Of a stretch of DNA of 64,000 nucleotides, positions 40,860-48,638 are shown one piece after another. Each line of letters begins with the position of its first letter. Position 1 is the first letter of the stretch. The position numbers were made by a program, and so were the translations under genes. The stretch spans positions 29,551 to 93,550 of the forward strand of contig NZ_JADYVD010000031.1 in the NCBI RefSeq assembly GCF_020193575.1. Direction: 5' to 3'. The notes beneath the pieces were generated by a model that did not search any database, was not told where the DNA came from, and worked only from the letters and a program-made list of their open reading frames with translations. Source of the DNA: Ensifer sp. IC4062 (lineage in GTDB: Bacteria > Pseudomonadota > Alphaproteobacteria > Rhizobiales > Rhizobiaceae).

Positions 40860-41171
40860 TCATTTGTTGCAAGGAAATGCGTCGATCAGCGATTGGGCGC
40901 CCAAGAAGTGAGCCGGGAAATGCCTCTGTTCGGGATGCTTCGCCACATAGCCGCAAATGAGGTCGTGCATTTGCCCTGTCGTGACGGTGGAAGGGACGCA
41001 TGCTTTCTGCCTCATTTCGGTCATTACCCAATCAGTCACGGCAACCGCGTATCCGAGCGCGATACGGTCCTTCGATTGGCATAGCTCGTGCAGCTTGTTG
41101 CCGGTGTAGAACTGTGCGGCGGCTGGACCTGCATAGGCAAGAACGGTTGAAACAGCGATGGCTCTTATCAT
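40860..41171 (-). CDS. exported Rap1a/Tai-family immunity-like protein
   Basis: A 103-residue protein with a signal peptide (residues 1-19, GPAAA). The mature part has FYTGNKLHELCQS and CVPSTVTTGQMHDLICGYV, then a final HFPAHFLGAQSLIDAFPC. This matches the Rap1a/Tai domain, whose members neutralise type VI secretion amidase effectors in the periplasm. Four cysteines are present. No cognate effector or secretion gene is nearby, so it may be an orphan immunity gene. ATG 41171 follows AGGTGGG. Confidence 0.78.
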   Translation of the reverse strand: MIRAIAVSTVLAYAGPAAAQFYTGNKLHELCQSKDRIALGYAVAVTDWVMTEMRQKACVPSTVTTGQMHDLICGYVAKHPEQRHFPAHFLGAQSLIDAFPCNK

Positions 41172-41179
41172 CTGCCCAC

Positions 41180-42214
41180 CTATTGCACGAGATTCAGACG
41201 GTGAATGTCGAAGAATTCCTTGCACTTCGCGCCGTACTGGAAATGAATTTTCTGCAATTCATCTACCGGCGCGCCATGCGAGTACAAGCCATTGATGTTA
41301 CGCCTTAAAGATTCCTCGTTCTCTTTCGGAAGTCCAAAACCGGTTGCATACACCCTCGGACCATTGAAGTTAACTTCTACTGGTTTGGTGTCCAACAATT
41401 CCATGTTTTGACTTGCAAAAGCGAAGCCCATGAACACAATGCGTTCCGCGTCTTCTATTGCTGTCCTCAACTGTTCGATAATATCCGGTTCTCTGATCGT
41501 CTCAGACCATGTAATGAGATTTTCTGTCATCAGAGCGAAACGTGGCATAGTGCCAAACGGGAACTCACCGAGGTCACCTAATGTCCCGTATGGATGGATA
41601 ATTCGAATGTTCTTTACGATCTCTCTGGCTTCTTTGATGCTCATTCCATGGAAGCTTCGAACAAGAAAATGCTCAAGGTAATGCTCAATGCAGCGATCAT
41701 AGTTGAAGCAGATCATCGTTATGTTGTCTCCGATTTTCTCCACCTCATTCGCCCTAATCCCGGTGATCAAAGCTCTTGAAAAGGACCAAATCCACGTGTC
41801 GTGAGCGTTTTCGATGTTGGTCTCACTAAATCCCTTATCATTGGCTAATTTGGACTCCCATTCCGCGATTGAAATTGCATAGGCGATCTGCAATTTCCCC
41901 ACTTCTGCGATTAGCGGATTGTCGGAATAGCGAAAAATGTATTCGTCTATGCTGTCGGCGCTTTCGATGCCGTCGCGGATTTGCCAACACGCCTGTAGGC
42001 GCTCGTTAAACTGATCGATCTTGGTTCGGTCGTCATAGCCGTAGATTTTCTCGTAATGTCGAAAGATTGGCTTTTCACCTTCACTGAGCCTGCCCGCGTC
42101 CAGCACGAAATTACAGTTCTTCTTAATTGTCTGTGTCAAACCGGAGCCAATCGGAAATCCGAACTCTTGGCTTGCTCCTGCCCCGATCACGAAAACCGTG
42201 TTGTCCTTGAACAT
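41180..42214 (-). CDS. SIR2-like domain protein
   Basis: A 344-residue protein. The N-terminal nucleotide loop is VFVIGAGASQEFGFPIGSGL. A mid segment ITMICFNYDRCIEHYL matches the T-x-N-Y-D of defence-type SIR2 domains. IRIIHPYGTLGD has the expected His-x-x-G, and a late RIVFMGFAFASQNMELL is the usual terminal strand. Such stand-alone SIR2-like proteins can degrade NAD during phage infection (Thoeris and DSR systems). No sensor partner is evident next to it. ATG 42214 is used. Confidence 0.78.
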   Translation of the reverse strand: MFKDNTVFVIGAGASQEFGFPIGSGLTQTIKKNCNFVLDAGRLSEGEKPIFRHYEKIYGYDDRTKIDQFNERLQACWQIRDGIESADSIDEYIFRYSDNPLIAEVGKLQIAYAISIAEWESKLANDKGFSETNIENAHDTWIWSFSRALITGIRANEVEKIGDNITMICFNYDRCIEHYLEHFLVRSFHGMSIKEAREIVKNIRIIHPYGTLGDLGEFPFGTMPRFALMTENLITWSETIREPDIIEQLRTAIEDAERIVFMGFAFASQNMELLDTKPVEVNFNGPRVYATGFGLPKENEESLRRNINGLYSHGAPVDELQKIHFQYGAKCKEFFDIHRLNLVQ

Positions 42215-42353
42215 GCCCCGCTTCTCACTCGCTTTTGTCCGTTGCCGATTGATGAAATTATACTTTTGCGTGTGATTCGTGGAAGCTGGCGACCGGCGGA
42301 AACACAGATATCGAGGCGGGGGTAGTCCACCGTGCTGACTTGGGAGATTTAAA

Positions 42354-42737
42354 GTGGACTTTGGCTTGATTTTCAGGAGCGGCAAACCGCTCGACAGGAA
42401 ACACTATCTTGTTGCAAGCGTAATTGCCTACATCGCAATGACTGCAATAGGGCTGATCGTCCTAACAGGCTTCGGGCGTGTTCTGGATTGGGTGGCGTTA
42501 CTCGCAGTCGTTTTGGCTGTAATCGCGGTCGTCTATCTGTTTCTTTTCCGAATTCGGCGAGTGAAGGACATAGGCTTCTCGTCATGGTTTGGTGCTTTTG
42601 CGGCGATGGTCATGTATGCGGCGTTGGCTTACGTCGCAGGTTTCATCCATCCTGTTGTTCAGACGTTCATTGTTGCCGCCTTTGAACTGGTGCTTCTGCT
42701 TGTCCCAACTGGTGCGAATTACCGGAAAGTGGCTTGA
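42354..42737 (+). CDS. DUF805-like membrane protein
   Basis: A 127-residue protein with four hydrophobic segments (about residues 18-40, 44-66, 80-100 and 102-120). LFRIRRVKDIGFSSWFGA resembles the R-R-L-H-D-x-G-x-S-G-W motif of DUF805 membrane proteins. The GTG start follows GGGAGAT. It is divergent from the SIR2-like gene, 140 bases away. Function unknown. Confidence 0.65.
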   Translation: MDFGLIFRSGKPLDRKHYLVASVIAYIAMTAIGLIVLTGFGRVLDWVALLAVVLAVIAVVYLFLFRIRRVKDIGFSSWFGAFAAMVMYAALAYVAGFIHPVVQTFIVAAFELVLLLVPTGANYRKVA

Positions 42738-42928
42738 TGGTCGGCAAGCGAATACAGGCTTACAAGCGGCTGGTGATTTGATAGACCAGCCTTTGGCGTG
42801 TTCGTGAGCGCCGTTCGTATCAACCGAGTATCGAGCCGCCCCATTCGTGACCCGCCAAAAAGAGCAATGCCGCCCAAACGAGCGCTTGCCAGCAGGTGAG
42901 TTGAACGATCCCCATTTCCCTCGCCTGT

Positions 42929-43168
42929 TTAATCGTATAGCGCCAAATCCTCGCGAATTCGCTTGGCATCCATCGCGAGTATTTTTGCTGCATCGAAGAA
43001 GCCGTGTTTGATTGCCAGCTTCCTTTGATCGTCTATGAAGGCGAACAATTCAGCCCGAAGTTCGTGATCGATTGCTAGTTTCTCATATGTAAATTTTGGT
43101 TCGTGTTTCAATGTCCATATCCATCGTCGGGATATGGCGTCTTTCATGAATGTATAGTAAGGCGGCAC
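42929..43168 (-). CDS. hypothetical protein near the integrase
   Basis: A 79-residue basic, helical protein without recognisable domain (DAISRRWIWTLKHEPKFTYE at the start). GTG 43168 has AGGCGG 8 bases upstream; ATG 43147 is the alternative. It lies 35 bases downstream of the integrase on the same strand. An excisionase role cannot be claimed; no helix-turn-helix is visible. Confidence 0.45.
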   Translation of the reverse strand: MPPYYTFMKDAISRRWIWTLKHEPKFTYEKLAIDHELRAELFAFIDDQRKLAIKHGFFDAAKILAMDAKRIREDLALYD

Positions 43169-43178
43169 GAATGCCGCC
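43161..43178 (-). terminator. hairpin after the integrase gene
   Basis: A perfect 6-bp stem GGCGGC / GCCGCC with a 6-base loop, 25 bases after the integrase stop. There is no strong T run. Confidence 0.4.
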
Positions 43179-43203
43179 TATTTCGCTTCAGCCATATGTG
43201 TTG

Positions 43204-44574
43204 TTAGTTGGTTTTCGTTTTCGCGTGTTCCAATGCCTTTTCCAACGCCTCTTTCTTCACTTGCAGGTCATATTCCGTACCGTAATAGGTGACATGACCC
43301 TTCAGCTTATGTCCGGTAATCGCTGCCTTTACCCCAAGGTCACAACGCGAGTTCTTCAGTAGATCATCCATTCGGTGACGAAAGCTGTAATGTCCTTTTC
43401 CCGGTGTGACCTTCCGGAAGAATTCAGACATTGCGCGGTTGATCTGTCTCGGTCCACGGGGATGATGGAACCTCGTGAAGCCGTCCGGGAACTGCTTCAT
43501 TGCTTCAAGAGCATCGCCAACCAATGGGATGTTACGGTGACGGTCTCCACCGGTCTTGACCTTCTTCCGAAGAGCATTCTTGCCAATGCTAATGTACGGA
43601 ATTTCGCAATCCAGATGGATATCCGAAGCCGTGAGCCATGCCAGTTCCTTGGCACCAGCGCCCGTGCATTCCCCAACCAGAATGACCGCCTTGGCTTCAT
43701 CGGACATCCCCGATGTTTCGAGCTTCGCCCGGATCGCCTTCACTTCGGCTTCAGTGAATGGCGGTCGCTTTTCGGCATCGTCTTCCTTGACGTTCTTCAG
43801 GTCTTTGAAGGGATTGTGCTTGCCGGGGTGATCGACGCGGAAAACCTCATGAAGGATGATCTTCAGCCACATCATTTTCTTGTTGGCTGAATCCGCCTTG
43901 AATTCGCCTTCGCCGAGCCGCTCAACGAGCTTGCTCCGATATTCGGTCGCGGTAGCGTTGTCGATCTTCAGGCAATCGACGTCGTCGCCCATTTCTTCGG
44001 CGAAGTCCTCTATTGCTTCTTCATATCGCCGCCAAAAACGCTTGGTTTCGAGCGGGTCTTTACCAAGCACCTTATCCGGGCAAATCTGCTTGAAGCGGTC
44101 GAATGCACCCTTGAAGGTAAGGGCGGGTGTTTCGGTCGCACCGACCAATGCCGCTACCTGTCTCTTGTTTAAATTTCTCATATTATTTTTTGCCTCGTAT
44201 CGTTCGCTGTACATATTGATGGAATTTGAGATTGATGCAGACAGGAAGTCCCCCGCGTATGCGTAGGTGAACGGTGCGGCAAAGCTTGCCGATGTCTGCT
44301 GTAAAATCGGATAGGAAATTTCATCAGCCGGAATGGTTTCCGACTTGAATTGTTGACGCCATTTGGAGAGAGCGGGACCGACTTTCAGAAGTGCTTCGTC
44401 GGGGTCTATTGTGTCCAGCGTTTGCCAAATTTGGGTACGGAGCTTGCCCGTTTCGGGATCTCGGTACTTTTCCCGAAGGTGCTTCGGGACTGCAATGCGG
44501 AAGTAGTAAATGCCGTTTCTGATAACTGTGTGTGGAACCTTTTTATTTGCTTTCATTTTGAATTTTGTTGACAT
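43204..44574 (-). CDS. tyrosine-type site-specific recombinase (island integrase)
   Basis: A 456-residue integrase. An arm/core-binding N-terminal region runs to about residue 270, followed by the catalytic domain. His-x-x-Arg is seen in GHYSFRHRMDDLL, a later His in ITGHKLKGHV, and the nucleophile Tyr in TYYGTEYD. The first catalytic Arg (T-G-x-R-x-x-E) appears as Gly in GECTGAGAKELAWLTASD. It catalyses integration at the ACCTGATCCGGGT site. The gene lies 120 bases inside the right end, beside arm-type repeats. ATG 44574 follows GAAGGA; ATG 44556 is an alternative. Confidence 0.9.
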   Translation of the reverse strand: MSTKFKMKANKKVPHTVIRNGIYYFRIAVPKHLREKYRDPETGKLRTQIWQTLDTIDPDEALLKVGPALSKWRQQFKSETIPADEISYPILQQTSASFAAPFTYAYAGDFLSASISNSINMYSERYEAKNNMRNLNKRQVAALVGATETPALTFKGAFDRFKQICPDKVLGKDPLETKRFWRRYEEAIEDFAEEMGDDVDCLKIDNATATEYRSKLVERLGEGEFKADSANKKMMWLKIILHEVFRVDHPGKHNPFKDLKNVKEDDAEKRPPFTEAEVKAIRAKLETSGMSDEAKAVILVGECTGAGAKELAWLTASDIHLDCEIPYISIGKNALRKKVKTGGDRHRNIPLVGDALEAMKQFPDGFTRFHHPRGPRQINRAMSEFFRKVTPGKGHYSFRHRMDDLLKNSRCDLGVKAAITGHKLKGHVTYYGTEYDLQVKKEALEKALEHAKTKTN

Positions 44575-44634
44575 GTTTATTATGTCCTTCGCTCTACATC
44601 GCGCCATAAGTGAAGTCAACAATAAAAGTCTACG

Positions 44635-44723
44635 TTGCTACAATTTTCTGGAATTTCATTTCATTTCAACTTCAATTGTGCTTTGCGGCGGATGTAGCAA
44701 TCGATGTAGCAAAAGTGTAGCAA
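44635..44723 (+). repeat. right arm-type repeats (TGTAGCAA, three direct plus one inverted)
   Basis: TGTAGCAA starts at 44693, 44705 and 44716 (steps 12 and 11, as at the left end), and an inverted copy TTGCTACA is at 44635-44642. The triplet ends 48 bases before the right core. Confidence 0.8.
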
Positions 44724-44770
44724 AGCGACGAAAAGCCTTGATTTTCAGGGGTTTGGCGTCCATTTTGTTG

Positions 44771-44783
44771 ACCTGATCCGGGT
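44771..44783. repeat. attR core repeat ACCTGATCCGGGT
   Basis: Identical to 27176-27188. It is followed by CATGCCGGCGTAGG, the conserved 3' strand of a TPP aptamer, and preceded by island sequence. Confidence 0.88.
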
Positions 44784-44804
44784 CATGCCGGCGTAGGAAC
44801 GGGA
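44771..44804 (+). promoter_or_regulatory. TPP riboswitch, 3' part, upstream of thiD
   Basis: The sequence from CCTGATCCGGGT through CATGCCGGCGTAGGAAC is the 3' third of a TPP aptamer. The 5' part is 17.6 kb away at 27121-27188. The leader continues 125 bases to thiD and contains small hairpins that could have been the expression platform. As it stands the aptamer cannot form. Confidence 0.88.
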
Positions 44805-44929
44805 ACAGAGCCTTTGAAGGCGCTCTAGCCACTTCTCCGCGATTTCCTGGATCTCCGTGATGTTTCAATCTGGAGACCGACCAAAATGCGCTTTCGTTTG
44901 TTTCTATCTGTCGTCGTGGTGGAAATCCG

Positions 44930-45724
44930 ATGACTGCAATCGCACTGACCATAGCCGGCTCCGATTCCGGTGGTGGGGCCGGCATTCAGGCTGACCTCAA
45001 GACTTTCTCCGCCCTCGGTGTTTACGGCGCCAGCGTCATCACCGCCGTAACGGCCCAAAACACGAAGGGCGTCACCGCCGTCGCGGACCTTTCACCGGAA
45101 ATCGTCACGGCACAGATTGACGCAGTCTTTTCCGATCTCGACGTCGCGGCCGTCAAGATTGGCATGGTCTCGCGGCAGGAAACGATCGCCGCCATCGCCG
45201 CCGGGCTGCGCCGCTTCGGCAAGCAGGCCGTTGTCGATCCGGTCATGGTGGCGACTTCCGGCGATCGCTTGCTGCGGCCGGATGCCATGAGGGCGCTGAT
45301 CGATGAACTCTTGCCGCTGGCGCTGGTTGCCACTCCAAACCTGCCGGAAGCCGCATTGCTGACCGGCCGTTCCATCGCTGACGACGAAACGGAAATGGCG
45401 CGGCAGGCCGAAGCCATTCTCAAGACCGGTGCCCGTTCCGTGCTGGTCAAGGGTGGTCATCGGCAGGGCAGCGAGGCAACCGATCTCTTCTTTGACGGCA
45501 ACGCGATTGTCCGCCTCCCGGCAGCGAGGATCGAGACGATCAACGATCACGGCACGGGCTGCACCCTTTCGGCGGCCATCGCTGCCGGCCTTGCGCTCGG
45601 ACGGCCGTTGGCGGACGCCGTGCGCGAGGCGAAAGCCTACCTGTACGCTGCCCTTTCTGCAGCGAATGCCTTGTCGGTGGGCGAAGGAAGGGGACCTGTG
45701 CATCACTTCCACCACTGGTGGTGA
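44930..45724 (+). CDS. thiD: hydroxymethylpyrimidine/phosphomethylpyrimidine kinase
   Basis: A 264-residue PfkB-like kinase that makes HMP-PP for thiamine synthesis. The N-terminal LTIAGSDSGGGAGIQADLKT is the family signature. The middle has DPVMVATSGDRLL, and the C-terminal TINDHGTGCTLSAAIAAGLA holds the anion hole and catalytic Asp. Gene order (thiD next to exoP) is as in S. meliloti. Its native promoter and riboswitch are separated from it by the island, so thiamine control is probably lost unless the island supplies a promoter. Confidence 0.95.
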   Translation: MTAIALTIAGSDSGGGAGIQADLKTFSALGVYGASVITAVTAQNTKGVTAVADLSPEIVTAQIDAVFSDLDVAAVKIGMVSRQETIAAIAAGLRRFGKQAVVDPVMVATSGDRLLRPDAMRALIDELLPLALVATPNLPEAALLTGRSIADDETEMARQAEAILKTGARSVLVKGGHRQGSEATDLFFDGNAIVRLPAARIETINDHGTGCTLSAAIAAGLALGRPLADAVREAKAYLYAALSAANALSVGEGRGPVHHFHHWW

Positions 45725-45872
45725 TGGGGATCGGCCAGGCGTAATCGAAGCCCCATTCCACCGCACCATATTCCAACGTCGAGTATGAGCCGCCGCCTCG
45801 GTGTCGCCACTGTTGCGACGCAACATGTTTTCGTCCATGGTTAATGGAACGGTTCCACGAAGGCAGCGATAT

Positions 45873-46127
45873 ATGCAGTTCCTTGCTCGTCGTTTGGAAG
45901 CTTTCAACCGAGACGAATTGCCGGATTGGCGTCGGTCGCCGACGCTGTGGGGCCGCGCGCTGCGGCTCGTTCCGAGCTTCTTGGAGTTTTTCCTGTTCTA
46001 TTTCCTGGCACTCGCCATTCTGGCGGGCGTGGTCGCGCTGATGGCGCTGGCCTGGATCTTCAGGATCGATCGCAAGCCGTCAAGAGGGCGTTTTTTCGCT
46101 GAGAACGACGGAATTTCAAAGACCTAG
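45873..46127 (+). CDS. small membrane protein between thiD and exoP
   Basis: An 84-residue protein. A basic amphipathic N-terminus (FLARRLEAFNRDELPDW) is followed by a hydrophobic segment of about 30 residues (FLEFFLFYFLALAILAGVVA) and a basic tail. ATG 45873 is used; longer frames lack a ribosome site. It converges on exoP across a mosaic repeat. No function is recognised. Confidence 0.55.
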   Translation: MQFLARRLEAFNRDELPDWRRSPTLWGRALRLVPSFLEFFLFYFLALAILAGVVALMALAWIFRIDRKPSRGRFFAENDGISKT

Positions 46128-46150
46128 ATCATTTTCTTGCGTTTCAAGTG

Positions 46151-46190
46151 CTACAGCGCCGCGCGCCCTGATTGGACGTGCGGCGCTGTA
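46151..46190. repeat. mosaic repeat, second hairpin of type A
   Basis: CTACAGCGCCGC at 46151 pairs with GCGGCGCTGTA ending at 46190. It is identical in style to the second hairpin at 14871-14908. It lies between convergent genes and may serve as a terminator. Confidence 0.75.
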
Positions 46191-46217
46191 TGGCCGATGC
46201 GAACGCCAGCTATCTGC

Positions 46218-48584
46218 TCAAGCTGCGGGCCGGTCTCCGCTGATCGAATGTTCGACATAGTATTTGCCGTAACGATGTCTATATTTCTCGACACCGCCGA
46301 AGTCGCTGTATTTTGAAAGCTCGTCCATGTCGGTCTTGTTGAGGACAACCCCGAGCACCTTGGAATTGATCTGCGGCTCGGAATGCAGCACGTCGCGCAC
46401 CAGTCGGGACGGCGTTTTTCCCCATTCGACAACAAAGATGAAACCATCTGCAAGTGGAGCAAAGGCCTTCGCGTCCACGACAGGCGCCAGCGGAGCGAGG
46501 TCGACAACCACGTAGTCAAACGAGTTGCGTGCGTTCTCGATCAGGTTTGCCATGGCAGCCGAGGCGAGCAGTTCGTGGCTTTGATGGGGTTGATGGTTGG
46601 ACGCCCCGCCGCCGACAGGGAAGATCGCAAGTTTGGTGCGCTGGTCGACCTTGATGCCGGCGGGCCAGGTGGCTTCACCCATCAGTGTCTCGACGAGCCC
46701 CGTGCGAGGGGTCGGCGTGATCATCTGGGTAAGTCCGGGCTTGCGGATATCGCCATCGATCAAGAGCGTCCGCTTTCCGCTCGCGGCCAACTGCGCCGCG
46801 AAGTTTGCGGCGATGACGGATTTCCCCTCGTCCGGAACCGCCGACACGATCCCGATCACGCGGCTTTCATTGCCATGCAGCATGTGATCGCAGGCAAGCT
46901 TGGCATTGCGGAAGGTCTCGGCAAAAGAGGACTGTGGCGCTTCGAGGACCATGCGCGCCAGTCGCTGGAAAGCCACCGCCTCTTCGCCGATTACTTCCGG
47001 TTGCCTGTCGGACGCAAAGCGTGTGCGCACGAGTTCCGCACTCTTCTTCGTCCGCGTACCGATCAGCGGCACATAACCGAGCGACTTATGGCCGAGGATG
47101 GTGCGCACATCGTCTTCAAGCCGGAAGGTTCTTTCGCGGAACTCCTGGAAGGCGGCGAAAGCGCCGCCGGCCATCAAGCCGAGCACGGCGGAAAGCGCTA
47201 GTGTAAGGGTCTTCTTGGGGCTCGAAGGCGCGGTGGGAACGCCGGCTTCGGAGATGACGCGAGCCTTGGCGATCGGGAACGAGCGCTGCTGCGCGGCCTG
47301 CTCGTAGCGACCAAGATAGGACTCATAAAGCGTCTTCAGCGCCGCAGCCTTCTGCTCCAGCTCCCTCAATTGAACCAGTGACTTGCTGGCGTTCGTGTTT
47401 TTACCCACGACCCCTTCGATGCTTTCGCGCAACGACTGCTCGCGCGAGCGGGCGACTTCGTATTCGTTCTTGTAACTTGCTGTCAGTTGCTGCAGTTCCT
47501 GGTAGATCTGCCGCCCCATGTCGGCCTGCTCGGCCCTCAGTGATACAGCCTGCGGATGGTCTTTGCCAAAGTTCTGAGAGACCTCCTGCTCGCGCTTCAC
47601 GACGGCGAGATAGCGCGCCCTGAGGTCGCGGATAACCATGTTGTCTCCCTCTTTGGGAGAAATGGTCGCGTTGTTGACGGCCGTCTCCGGCCCTTGGTCG
47701 ACAATCGACTTGAACTGGTTGTAGCGCGCCGAGGCGCTGGCCGTGTCGGCCTGGGCGACGATGAGCTGGCTGTTGAGGTCCGACAATTGCTGTTCGGACA
47801 TCAGCTCGCCGCGTGCTGCGGTCAGACCATTTTCGCTTCTGAACTGCTCAACCTCGAGGGCCGCCGCCAGCGAGCGCTGGCGCAAGTCCGTGAGGCGCTC
47901 CTGCAGCCAGACGGAAGCACGTTCCGTCGCTTCGAAATTGGCGTTTAACTGATCGGTGAGATAGGCCTGCGCATAGCCACGCACGACGGTTGCGGCAAGC
48001 AGGGGGTCGTTTGACTTATATGAGAGGGCCACCACAGAGCTTCGCGATACGCGCTCGACGGTCAGAGCCTGCTGGATCAACGCGGCAGCCGCCAGTCGCC
48101 GACCCTTGCGTGCCATCTCCTCCGAGACCGTGGGAGCAGACGAAAAGAGACCGGTCGCTGTCTTCACCCAATCCTTGACGTACGCAACCGCGGAGCGCGG
48201 CGGATTCATGATCGTCTCGTTCTCGGAGAGATTGAGTTTGTCGACCACCCGCAAGGCAAGCTCGCCGGACTTCAGGATCTCCACGGCGCTCGCGATCTGC
48301 GTGTCCAGCATCTGGCTGTTTGCCGGCGTCGGCTCTTCCTCGGCAAATTTCGACAGATTTTCATCGAGCAGAATTTGCGTCATCGACGTGTATGTCGGCG
48401 TCGCAAACAGCAGGTAGGCGACACCCAGCATGATGAAGAGGATAACAAAGGCCGCAACCAGCTTGGCCCTGCGGGCGGCAATCGCCAGAAGCCGATCAAG
48501 ATCGATGAAGCCGTCGGATTCTTCCTCGCGGGGCACGATGCTCAGGGGGACACTTCTCTGTTTCATGGGGGCCGCTCTGTTCAT
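46218..48584 (-). CDS. exoP: succinoglycan chain-length regulator / BY-type tyrosine kinase ExoP
   Basis: A 788-residue inner-membrane protein. The N-terminal Wzz domain has a first helix (about 38-60) and a long periplasmic coiled coil (150-430), closed by a second helix near 460. The cytoplasmic kinase has Walker A VSAVPDEGKSVIAANFAAQL, Walker A' LLIDGDIRKP and a hydrophobic Walker B YVVVDLAPL. The C-terminus is Tyr-rich (EKYRHRYGKYYVEHS), the autophosphorylation cluster. It controls polymer size and export with ExoQ. ATG 48584 follows CCGGAG. It is the last gene of the leftward exo operon and looks intact. Confidence 0.95.
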   Translation of the reverse strand: MNRAAPMKQRSVPLSIVPREEESDGFIDLDRLLAIAARRAKLVAAFVILFIMLGVAYLLFATPTYTSMTQILLDENLSKFAEEEPTPANSQMLDTQIASAVEILKSGELALRVVDKLNLSENETIMNPPRSAVAYVKDWVKTATGLFSSAPTVSEEMARKGRRLAAAALIQQALTVERVSRSSVVALSYKSNDPLLAATVVRGYAQAYLTDQLNANFEATERASVWLQERLTDLRQRSLAAALEVEQFRSENGLTAARGELMSEQQLSDLNSQLIVAQADTASASARYNQFKSIVDQGPETAVNNATISPKEGDNMVIRDLRARYLAVVKREQEVSQNFGKDHPQAVSLRAEQADMGRQIYQELQQLTASYKNEYEVARSREQSLRESIEGVVGKNTNASKSLVQLRELEQKAAALKTLYESYLGRYEQAAQQRSFPIAKARVISEAGVPTAPSSPKKTLTLALSAVLGLMAGGAFAAFQEFRERTFRLEDDVRTILGHKSLGYVPLIGTRTKKSAELVRTRFASDRQPEVIGEEAVAFQRLARMVLEAPQSSFAETFRNAKLACDHMLHGNESRVIGIVSAVPDEGKSVIAANFAAQLAASGKRTLLIDGDIRKPGLTQMITPTPRTGLVETLMGEATWPAGIKVDQRTKLAIFPVGGGASNHQPHQSHELLASAAMANLIENARNSFDYVVVDLAPLAPVVDAKAFAPLADGFIFVVEWGKTPSRLVRDVLHSEPQINSKVLGVVLNKTDMDELSKYSDFGGVEKYRHRYGKYYVEHSISGDRPAA

Positions 48585-48638
48585 TTTTTTCTCCGGTCCG
48601 TGAGCCGGCGGCTCTTGGAGCCGCCGGGAAACATTTGC

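Larger units (their letters stand above)
27189..44783. mobile_element. 17.6-kb integrative genomic island inserted in the thiD TPP riboswitch
   Basis: The element is bounded by the 13-bp repeats at 27176 and 44771, with arm-type repeats just inside each end and a tyrosine recombinase gene next to the right end. The DNA is visibly AT-richer than the flanks, and the genes are short, sparse and on both strands. The cargo is a type II restriction-modification pair, nuclease-like, SIR2-like, FRG and immunity-like proteins, a serine recombinase and small exported proteins. No phage structural, conjugation or recognised replication gene was found, so self-transfer is not evident. The 1.5-kb gene-free region at 38950-40472 may hold a maintenance function. 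Confidence 0.9.

Noticed and set aside
27189..44783. Island as a complete prophage or a conjugative element
   Set aside because: No capsid, terminase, portal, tail, relaxase, coupling protein or type IV secretion gene was found.
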